Source: Trissonchulus latispiculum
Lineage: Eukaryota > Nematoda > Enoplea > Enoplida > Ironidae
Reading direction: 5' to 3'
Assembly: GCA_030248195.1 (NCBI GenBank)
Contig: JASAND010012614.1
Coordinates: forward strand, 62,001-126,000
Length of the DNA stretch: 64,000 nucleotides
Part shown: piece after piece, positions 50,301 through 62,300 of the stretch
How positions within the stretch are numbered: the first letter of the stretch is position 1
How the letters are laid out: every line of letters begins with the position of its first letter
The notes under the pieces: model-generated
Told to the model about the DNA's origin: nothing
What the model saw: the letters and a program-made list of their open reading frames with translations, nothing else
Database searches by the model: none
Position numbers and translations under genes: made by a program

Positions 50301-53300
50301 ATTCTTGAAATTAAAAATTAACTTATTAAATATTTAAGTTAGCATTAGTTTGGCATATTAATTGTGAATTCAAAATTTGAATTAACTGGAACCAGTAAAA
50401 TGGTTTATAATAAAGGGATCCTATTTTAAATTTTGACATTTCTAAACTTTATATACATTTTCTTTTACATCAGAATAATTTCAGAATTCTTTCAAGCTTG
50501 ATCGGATATATACGTATACTTTTAAAGATTATATAACTTGAAAACTCTTTAATTGCAATTCTTTAATTTCTTTGAATGGAAATAAATTCCCTTGAACTCC
50601 CCGATTGTACAAAATCATATAAATATAATGTCCAATACACCTGTATATTTTATATTGACTGTATATAATGCACAATTAATGCATACGGACGGAGCATGCA
50701 CATATATGCTGTCTACACGCATATGCGTATTTATGTGGTGAAGTCCTTAGTTTAAAGTATACAGTGGTCAGCGAGAGAAGGGGCTGGTTTTTCTTAGGCT
50801 GGTGCGAGGCTGGGGCTGGGGCTGGGGCTGGTTTTGAAAATATAAAGCAACTACATAATCTGGAAAGTTGTAATTTTTGACCAAAATCCTAATGATTTGC
50901 ATTTTTCAGGGACCTTATGGTGAGAAGGGGAAACTAAAAGCTTGAGGATGGGGTCGAGGATCGATTGGTGACAGAAAACCCCCAAAAGTGGAGGAGTATG
51001 CTTCCATCCCCTCTCCCCTCCAGTAAAGGATGTTGTAAACCCAGAATTGCTCCTAAACAGCGCCCTAAACTCAATTGTGCATAAGTCTTACAAAAGACTG
51101 CTAACAGGATATTTTTAGGGATTTTTCCGGGGGGGGGGGTGGTGCATCCTCGAGGAGGGAACTGTTTTTGGAAAAATAGGCTAAAAATTGGTAATTTTTT
51201 GCGTATTTTCCAGGTAATTTTGCTAATTTTTGTGTAGTCAACCCCTTTATTTACGGTGGATGTGGATTATACAGAAGTTTTCAACTTTTCCTTCATTATA
51301 AACTATGCTTAACCTTCAGCCCATCGTGGTTATTTTGTGACACTTTTCTGTGTAAGCTTACTTACATATTGTACATATACACATGTGTATAAACATGTAT
51401 ATACAATAAATGTGTGTCTGTCTCACTCAGCTATGTTGTTGTATATATTTGTAAGAGTCTTCGGCCTGGGGGTTGTCAAAGTTATTCGCTTCACTTTCTG
51501 GAAGGCTCAGGGGTCCTAATTAGGCTAATTGGAGAACGAAAGGGGGAAAGCTTGTCTTGCTTGCTTGCTTGCCTGCTTCTTTTGAAAAAGGAGAAATATA
51601 TACATAACATAAGTATACATATATACGTACATACAGGTTTAGGCAATGTAGGTACAACATGTTAAATGAATGTATTATATATATACATAGATAATACGAA
51701 TATTCAGTTTATTCATACAGTTAGCATCTAGGTACCTATCTCTCTCTAGCTCTCTAATCTATGTAATAAACATGATGCTAATATCAAAGTCAAAGACAGG
51801 CAAAGCCGAGAGCTGAAAGTCAAAGGGCGCGCGCCGCGGGAAAGGGGGGGCATTGTTTCTTAGTGACTTAAAATGAGGATATGGCCTTTATTTGATGTGT
51901 CAGAATTGACGCGCGGGGGTGACCAAGTGACTGTGTATTATGTATATTACGTAGGGAATATTATATATACGTTATTTCTTTGCCTTACCAACATATATAT
52001 TCTTTTGTTGGCTTTTATGCTTTTCATCCTATTATCCATATACATATTAATATTTTCGTTCATGAAAGGTATATATATATATATATATATATTCGTACCC
52101 TTGTTTTGTACTAATTGCCTATGAGCTTATGGTTCATTTCGTAATTTCTACGGAGGGGGGGGGGGTCGGTCCCCTTGTATAGCTTTTGTCCTATGTAGCT
52201 GCTGCCTAACCATATACTTTGCATAGGTTGTGCTCTAGTGTTGTGCGCTGTGAGTGTGCCTGCCTCTGTGTATCTCTTTTAAGAAGGTTTGACTTTGTGA
52301 CTCTTCTGATTAAGATAAAGCCCCGTTTTTGACACACTCGACTGTAGGTTAGGTTAGGTTAGGTACCTTCCTGTTCTGTTACCTTTAGATACTAGGTACG
52401 TACGTTGCTTGCCAGTTAGTGACGTGAGTACCCCCCCCTAACCCGATGTACCTTTCTTGTTTCTTTGCCCCCTTGTACCCTACCTTATCTCTTAACCAAC
52501 CTGTAGGATGTAGGTATATACCTAGATAGAACTCTCTTTATCAGTGAACGTTTTCATCTATGGCAAAGATTGACCAGTCTTACTCGGTATCTCACTCTTT
52601 CTAGAGTAGAGTAGACTCCGCTTCTTCATTCTGCTCTTGGCTTTCTTCTGCTTCTTCTTCTTCTTCTTCTTCTTCTTGGAACTGCCTTTGACGTCGGCAG
52701 GGAGGACAATACTAATTATAGCAATGATAATTCCTTCGATTATTTTTCCCAAAGTTTTGTTGCTAATCTACCTAACTGCACTGGTAGGAAATGTAATCAG
52801 CCTAATTGTAAATGTTGCGCACAATATTTGGAAGATTGTACATTTAGTGGTCACTATAACGATTCTAAATATAATATTACAACTCCTAGTATTGCAATGC
52901 CAGCGTCATGCAAAAGTAATAACGTAGTCTACCTACTTACATGTAATCAATGTGGTTTACAATATATAGGAGAAACTGGAAGACAATTTTCCAAGAGAGT
53001 TAGTGAACATCGAAATAGTATCAAAAATACTCTTAAGGCAAGTTGTAAAAGACTAGCAATTCATTTCAACATGGGCACTTGTAAATCTTTCTCTGCACAG
53101 ATAATTGAAGTGCTACCAAAAACGGGAGAAAAAGAAACTGACACTAGACACAGAAGAAATCGTGAGAAATATTGGATTAAAAGTTTAAAAACAAAATATC
53201 CTTATGGACTCAATGAGTTACTATATGGGGAAGATTCAAAACTGTCCACGCTTTCTAATTTAAGCATAAAAACAGAAAGAAATAAAAACATGAATAAACA

Positions 53301-56300
53301 TCGAACAAACAGAAAGCAAAAAATAACAAAAGTGATGAGGCCACAAGACATTAGCGATTTATACTTAAAACCTCGTAGAGAAGTTTTCAGGCTTATGACT
53401 ACGTTAGACAATAAAAATATTGTTAAAATTGCCATCTACAATGAAGCTAACAAAAATCATATATATTATGATCTAATTCATGACTTAGCACAATATAGAA
53501 CAGAACTTAAACATAAACAAAACATTAGAAAACCTAAGAAAGACAATATTATAATTAATTTTAGCAGTAAAGCTATGGACAACATTAATTTCAAGGCTAT
53601 TTTCGAGTCTAGTGCTAATAAATGGCCATATGATGAACATGTTAATACAACTGCGAAACCAAATATATTTTTTAAATATAATAAAACAATAGCACAAGAT
53701 GTTCTTAATTATAGGCAAACCATTCAGAACCTAAATTGCGACAACTTCATAAAATCTTACTATGAAAACGGATTCACATGCGATTGTCATTGTTCGGAAT
53801 ATAAAGATAATTTTCATGAACATATCATTACTAGTGATCTCAACGTAATTGATAATGAATCGGTTCGACTCATTTTAAGTTATGGACCAAAGTATAGATT
53901 AAATAAATTTAATAAGAAAGAAATATATGATTCCTTCGGAATATCACTGCTTAAATATATAAATAAAATAAAACGTAAATATAAACTGGACACACAAAAA
54001 CTTAGGGAATGGGCACTAGAGGTTAATAATAATTTCACAAAAAATCTTGACAAACTAGCGAACAATACTAAGTTTAAACTAAATACACGTATATTTAAGG
54101 AGCAAATAAAAGAATACAGTAATAAATATGTATTCACTTTGGTGGACAAAGCATCTCAGAATTTTGCTATTATTTGTAAACAATTTTACATTTACACTCT
54201 TCTCAAGGAGGTAGGTATGGTCGACAATGTTAATAACAACAATACCTACACATTAATAGATAATTTAAATAACTCTGAAATTATCAACAATATGCAAGTA
54301 TTACACACCAAATTCAACATTAAAAAGGATCAGGCCCAACTTCCGTTTATGTACATTATTCTAAAATTCCACAAAAGTCCAATTAAGTTTAGGACTATTA
54401 TCGCAAGCCGCAATGCGCCTACAAGTAAATTATCTATATTATTAGATAAAATACTGAAGTTACTATGTGTGAAAAGGTCAAAAATCTGCAATATCTACAA
54501 GCATAAATACGGATGTAATCCTTATTGGATTATAGATAATAATAAGTCTATAATCGACACTCTGCGACATCTTAGCAATTTAAGGCAAGCAAGGACTATA
54601 AATACGTATGACTTTACAACATTATACACTAAACTTGAACATCATACAATTCATAGGTAGAGAAAAAAATTGGGGGGGGATGAATTTTTTGGGGGGGGGG
54701 GTTTTTTGGGGAAAGGTGGGTTGTTTGGGGGGGATACAATTAGTACATGTTTAGAAGAATTTATTAAAAGCACTATGACTAATAAAATGCATTCAAGATA
54801 TAACAGAGTATATTGGGGAAATGGAGACCCTAAATACATAACCTATAACCAGTTTGATGTAATTGATATGGCAAAGTTTCTCATTGATAATACTTACTTC
54901 ACCCTTGGCGATAAAACTTTTAAACAATTAATAGGAATTCCAATGGGAACAAACGCAGCACCTACTATTGCAAATGTTACGTTACACCAACTAGAGTTTA
55001 ATTACATAGTAAACAACGAGAACCCTGCTATTAACAAGTTTTTTATATACACTTTCAGATATATTGATGACATAACTACAGTGAACGACGGCAACCAACT
55101 CGATACACACAAACACAAAATGTACCCCCAGGAATTAGAACTTAATAAAGTAAATGCTAATGAATATGCCGCAAACGTTCTTGACCTAAGTATACAAGTA
55201 GATAAAGATAGCGGTACTTTTGAAACTCAGCTTTATGACAAGCGATTAGACTTTCAATTTAAAACAGTTAAATTTCCAGTTCCGCATACAAATATCTCTA
55301 AATCTGTATTTACCAATATGATAAAAAGTCAAATATCTAGGATAGCCGACATATGTAGCAACAAAACCTTTTTTAAGAAACATACTAGCGACCTAGTACT
55401 TAGCTTGAAAGAAAGAGGATACTCAAATAAATTAATTAAATCTTGTATTTCAAACATAAAAAATAATAACAAAATAATTAATAAACGATTTAACATGAAT
55501 TCAAATGACTACGTCGATATTATCAAAAATCAGTAACTATATCTATCCTAATTCCTACAGTCTAATGTGGGCTTTGCCCAACCACGTCTAATACCAGGGT
55601 TTAACACCTTACAGTCTAATATGGCTTCGGCCCGTCTAATACATGGGATCACTTCCTACAGTCTAATCTCAGAATTAAATACCGCAAATACCTATACGAA
55701 TGCTACAGTCTAATTTGGGCTTCGCCCACGTCTAATACCAGGGATAACACCCTACAGTCTAATATGGCTTCGGCCCGTCTAATACATGGTATCACCTTTT
55801 TCTTTTTTTTGTGTTTGCATGCATATATATACTAAGTAGCACGTGTGAATGGGACCACAGGGCAGAAACGCATTTCAATTGATTTTTAATACGGGGGTTC
55901 TAAAAACCTAAAGCTGCAACTAGTATGTCGGTACGCCACTGACGACGCCCACCGAATACTAGTATCAGTCTGGCAGAGTGGTCAGCGAATGAATGCACCT
56001 AACTTGTATGACTGTGTCTGTAGCACATCATAATGGATGCTTTCATCTTTGTTACCTCTAGAAACCCCAGTTTTCTCGAGTAGCACCCAAAAACACTATA
56101 TGCAGGCAATAGACTAATGCTCCTCAGCAACATGTCTAAACTCTCTTTTCTTAAAGATACATTGTTAAAACTAAATTATCACTATTCTAATTGCAGACAC
56201 CCATTTCTATCTGTCCTTTCTTCCTTATAGGTTGGCCTTTCCTGCCTGACTTCTTAATTGTATTACGCATTAATTTAGACTATGTTCTACTGTTTTCTGT

Positions 56301-59300
56301 ATAATGAATGAATGTATTAAGGTATGTGTCCGTTAGCATTTGGCGCCTGTTTTTCGCTATGTACTGCGCCAATATTTCCAGAATAGGTTTCTTGTATGGA
56401 TGTATTCTAGTTCGTAAAGGTCTTTCTTGAGTTGAGAGTTTTCGAGTGCGCTAAGAGGTCCCTGGTCAAACCAAGAGTACCCAATATAAGGTATGACATA
56501 TATGCTCTGTTCGCTCACGCCTCACGGCACGGCTGACCCCTCCCCACAAATGTGTATGTTCTCTTCAAAAAAATTCGCACGCTAACCATGCGTGTATATA
56601 CTCTAAAGCCCGAAACAGGCGTGTTGTTTTTGTGCTTTAACACACAGATGCTTCGAGGGAACGTACAAAATCATGGTCTAGCTGATTTGTGCGCGGGGAA
56701 GGGGGATCAGCCGTCGTTTACGTGCATACTGCAGAGCCTTACCTATATCTGATAACACAGCCTGCCGGGGCCAGCTGTCACGTCACACTCTTGTATTATG
56801 TATATACCCTTAATGGTCAAACATAGCCAGAGGACTTTTGTGTCTCTAGTTAATTTTGAGTGTTACTGCTAACGCTACGGACAAGCACATATAGGGTGCA
56901 AACAGGTCATTATTGATCATAACAGCAAACGGATTTTAGGTTGCAGATTCTCGAGATCTGAAGTAGTGGAAATCGTGGAGCTTGAAGTTTCAAGGTTCTT
57001 AGGAGTCATTTTTTTCTAGAATTTGCGTGAAAAAAAGAAGCAAAACGGAACACTCGAGGTTCAACGTAGTTTTAATTTGCAAACTTTTTTAAACCGACCT
57101 GTAGCTCCGTTTTATTTATATGTCGGGGTGCTGACGAGATCTCACCTCTCCTTCTCATAATTTCGACCTCTCCCGCCTGTAAGCTGAAAAATCGCTTAAT
57201 TTTTTTCGCTTTCAGTTTTTACACAAAAAATTTTCTGTGACTTTTCTGGAGTCTTCTATAAAAAATGTAATTTTTTGCTTCAGCGTAAACGTCCTGAACT
57301 TCTAATACTTCTAAGACGTGTGCTGGGCCAGTAGATGCCGAAGTGCCCTCGTATAGCTTCTCCAAGCTGATCGAGCCCGGAAAAGAACAACAACAACAAC
57401 AACAACAACAAACTTCTAATTTTAGTTATTTTTAGCGATTAAATTGCCACAAAAACTTAGTCCCCCCACGATTTTCGGGCACACTCAATGGGGGACAGCC
57501 ATCCCCGTCCCCCACACCCCATATCGCCCCCCCCAGGGGCGTATCCAGGATTTTGAAAAGGAGGGGTTCAACCCGAAAAGGGGGTCCGAACCTAATTTTT
57601 CCATAAAATGGCTAAATTTAGGCCAAAAATAAGTAAAAACTTCTAAAAAAACTTCCGATAAGGGGCGGTCCGAAACCCCTGGACCCCCGCCTCCTGGATG
57701 CGCCCCCATAAATTTGGTCTAAACTAAAGCCACTAGCAGTTGTTAAGTAAGAAAGGCATAAGGTCTCTCCTCTCTCTCCCTCCCTGTTGGCTGTTTTGCT
57801 CGGATGTGATGCGCCTTTCCCTTTCCTTTCCTTTTCCCCGACTCACTGTGTCCCGTCGCGCCTTGAAATCAATTCCAAATTAATTAGTATTCCAAAATTC
57901 TATCTTTTCTCCTCGTTCCCCCCCCCCTTTCTATGTTTGTGTAGGAATATATGTTTATGTAGATGTGTCCGTCTGTCTGTGCACTTGTTGAGCCTTTTAA
58001 TGTGTAATTCTTATATGCATATATGTAACTAATATGTAAGCTCCTAGCTCTGTTTATATTAAAAGTAAAGATTGTGTGTAAGCGTAATGTTTTGCTTTCT
58101 GCTACATCTATACTATAGCGCTCCGCGTATGTACTTGCGCCATGCTGAATGAGTGAGTGTTAGTGTTAGTATTAGTGCCTCTCTTGAAGTTAGCTTTGTG
58201 TTATCTTCTCTTTATGTAATCCCCGGATTTTCGAAATCCGATTCCAGTTGTCTCGGGTTGCCATCAGAATTTTCAAGAATTCCGAAAAATCTCGTATTCT
58301 GCGATATTCTGACAAAGGTGCGACTAATTTGTCTTCATCTTCTTCGAAGCCTACCCTTAAGATAAGTGCTTAAGGCAATAGATCTCGAGTTTCACAACCT
58401 TTCACAGCGCAGTGGTTAGTGGTGGGCACTGGATATCCGGATATCCGGATAATTTTTATATCCGGATAATATCCGATTTGAGAAAAATATCCGGATATCC
58501 GTGTACATTTCAGGCAAAACAATGAAAAATTAGCATATTTTTGACAAATATTTCAAAACTTTTAAAATATATATGTTTCAAAAATTTCTCTCAAAATATT
58601 TTTGAAACGAATGTTGCGGCTTGGTTGCATGATAGACATCCACAGCCAGCCAAAAAATTGACAAAAAGTTAAAAATTTAACTGCAAAATCGAAAAATTTT
58701 CTTGAAGTTAAGTTTGGAATAGGCGGATAACCGGATATCCGGATATCCGTTAACGCAATATAGGCGGATATCCGGATATGAAAAAATATCCTGTTCCCAT
58801 CACTAGCAGTGGTACAGTGGTGTAGTGGTTATCATTCTAGCTTGCAGATCGGGAGATCCTTGGTTCGATTCTCGGCAAATCCAGTGTTTTTACAGTAATT
58901 GTTCCAACCTTTTTTCAAGAACTTGATTATATTTTAAGTTCATTCTTTGCACGCATTCTATAAGCATAGATGGTTTTTTGCTCTGTTTTAAATTTGAATT
59001 ATTTCTGCATATTTTTCAGTACGTTATATATATACGTATAATATCACTTTTCCCATTATATGTGTTTTTTGTGATGTCATCCTTTGGCAGCATAAAAGTT
59101 CACAGGCCTGTTGCGGTTCCTATTTTTCCTATTTTTTCCTATTTTTTCGAGACATTCCTATTTATTCCTATTTTCAGCCGAAATTCCTATTTTTTCCTAT
59201 TTTTTCAATTTGATCAGAGTAAATTGTCGTTGGATCTTGGTTATTTTTGTTGAACCTAACACAAAACTTTCTTTAAGATTTGAATGACTATTTTTGGGGA

Positions 59301-62300
59301 AAATTTTGCGCCTTCGGCGCAATTGTGTTTTCGTTGTTTTTAAAACGTTTTGCTTATTGGTCTCTAACTAACACTAATTTTTTTACATATTTGCTTTGGT
59401 TTACTAAATTCTTCTTTGAAGGATTAGAAGCTTTATACGACCTTTGCCACAACATTTGTACTGTTTTAAGCTCTTGGTTATAAAATAATCCACACTGATT
59501 AAGTTAAGCTCCCAAATTTTTGGGGCGTATAGGCCCATAGGCATGTATACGTTTTCCATATATAATTATGCTGTGCTCGATGCACATTCACCCTAGCTTT
59601 ACTCATGCGTTAACCATGGTTGTTTGTGTTCTAGTAGCTAGAACTAAGTTCTAGCATATTTTAAGTATTTAAATGTTAGATTCCAGCCCAAAGATAAAGT
59701 AGAGAAACAAGTAATTTTCGGGGGATCTGGGCGCGGGGATCTCAACAAAAAATTAGAGATTTCTCTGAAAAATCTGAAAGAGTGCACACAAGACCAGAAA
59801 ATCTTCTCATTTCAGAAATAAAGTGTGTGTCATTGCACTTTTTTCTGCAGGCCAAAATGTTTTCAAACTTTAAGGTTTGAAACGGGTATAAACAGCAAAC
59901 AATGAATTCAGACCGTTGTCGACAATTTTCCGAATTTTCCAGAAAAATTAGAAAATTCCTGGAAATTTCTAATTTTAACAATTTTTTCAAAAATTTTCCA
60001 ACTTACCAGAAAAAACTAGTGAGTTTTCTTCGAAGGCTTCGAAAAACACAGAAAAACGTTATTTCTTGTAGTTCCCTCCGGTGACCAACACTGGTTAAAC
60101 CCAGACTAAACAACCAGTTTTAATAGCATCGCCCCGGATTCCCCATTGGCCGAGTGGTCAAATATTTAAGCTTCAAATATTAATCCGATAATATATAAGT
60201 GGTTCTAATCCCGAAAAATAGCGACAGCACCGTTCATCAAATTAAAAATCAGAGTAGAGTTTACAGGCTCTCAAGACATTTAAAATCCATTTAAAGGCAT
60301 TTTTCCAAAATCTTCCTGCTTCGCCGGAGATTTTTTCGTAAAATTTGCTATTTTTTAGCCTAAATCCACGTATTTTTGAGAGCTTTCGGAGTTTGTACCT
60401 GCAAATACTAGAAAATGCCAATTTTTGACTCATTTTTGCAAAACAAACTCCCCCCCGATCCCACCCCGAACAAATCCCTAAAAATGCCGTGATATAATTA
60501 CTCTCTTTGGTAAAAACAAAAAATTAAGCCTTCAATTTAAGTCTGGCAATTCCTACTTTTTCCTATTTTTTGACCAAAATGTTCCTATTTATTCCTATTT
60601 TTTGATGGTAAAATTCCTATTTTTATTCCTATTTTTTGGAAGAGCCCGCGCAACAGCCCTGAGTTCAGTGTAAAATATACAGCGGTATTAGCCGTACGTG
60701 TATTTGGGAATTCATTCCTCTCCGTCCAGAATACCACTTCGAATTCAATTTTTTCTTACCAGAATTTTATTTTTTCAAACATTTGCGTAGTGTTCAATCT
60801 ACATATACTCTACCTGGTATATCTACCTGGCATTCTCTGATATAGTTTGATTCAGTTTAACAGTACGTATATCCGCTAGCTAATTTCATCTATCAGTAGG
60901 AGTACTACAGTGGAAATAAGTTGTGATCTAAATGTTTTGACGGCTCTGTTCCGCTTAGTAGATGATGAATAGTCTAATGGACAATACGCTTGACTAATCC
61001 TCCCTCGCTTTCTGACTTACGTAATAACTTCAGTCTAATGTACAGGTTAGGTAGATTAGATAGCTAGGTTAGAACTAAGCTAAGCAAGTATATTTATCTA
61101 TATTGTCTATGATATTGTAGTTTCAGTTTCTCTGTACCCCCCCTTTATTACCCACCCACTCCTTGTTATAAACTTAACTTTTGACTTGTCTGATAACATA
61201 GGTAATCTATTTTTGGCGTTGCTAAGCTTAATTTGATATGGTTTGTTGAAGCGGTTGCACACAGGCTTCTGAAGGTGCAATCGGGTTATTCTTCAGCTTA
61301 CAGGTTTCGTAAAGTTTAGCTTATACCTAGTTCGCAGAGGTTTTTTGTGTTTAGTTTTTAACTTGAGTTGATCCTTTTACAAGCTTCAAGCATTCTTTAT
61401 ATCTTTGTGGGCGGGCATGCCTCCCCACTTATTCCTTTTTTCCTTTTTTATACATGCTAGTTCTTTTCTGCTAGGTAATTAGTAAGTCCTTTCTCGACAT
61501 TTTTGTATTTTTGGGGGTTTCACTTTCACTATCTACTGTTTCATCGCTCTCATTCTGGTTTTTTGTGAATGTTGTACTTTGTCCTGTATAAAATGATATA
61601 CATCTGCGATTTTTTGCTTGAACCCTGTCAAGCCTATATCTATCACATAGTACATATTATCTGAAAATTGGAATATCTAAAATAATTCATTTTAAGCTGA
61701 ATTACACTTGTAGGCAATTTTTGTGGTGTATATATATTATTTTTATTTATTTTTGTGTATTCTATTTTCTTCAGGAATTATGTCGTCAGCATATGGGAGG
61801 CAAGACGGAGCACTCGGAGTCGTTGAGTGGATTTGTTGGGACTCTGGCCAAGCGCCTGGGCTCCCAGACCTCGGATAAGGAGTCGCCTGATTCCAAGGGA
61901 TCGAAACATTCCTCCACGTCGTCATGGTAAGATTGTGAATGAAATTAAAAAAATTAAAACAATTGTTGAATTCTTGAATTGACCTGCTGGTAGTAGCTAA
62001 ATCAGCTATATGCTGCGCATAAGTCAAAATTTTCATTTCTACAGTTGGTAATCACGTATGGTTACAACGTACAATAAGCTACTAGGCTGTTTTATCAATT
62101 TTTCTTTAGCGAAAAGGTTTACAGGATAAATGTTCTCGTTCGAATTTCGTTTCTCTCGTTCGCTCATTCATGAATTTTGACTAGCTTCAAGATGAACGAA
62201 ACATCGCGTCGCATAGTATATATACCAGTATTCTATTGGTTGAAACCGGTGTGGTGCTTACTTTATATATATAAGCTTTCGTGACAGTTAGTATATACAT

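Noticed and set aside
52637..52927. Hydrophobic frame starting in the CTT repeat
   Set aside because: It overlaps the Penelope-like coding frame in another frame and reflects poly-Phe/Leu from CTT.
55554..55796. CRISPR array or a classical hammerhead in the GTCTAAT array
   Set aside because: The spacers are themselves repeated hairpins, and the CUGANGA and GAAA cores of a hammerhead are absent.
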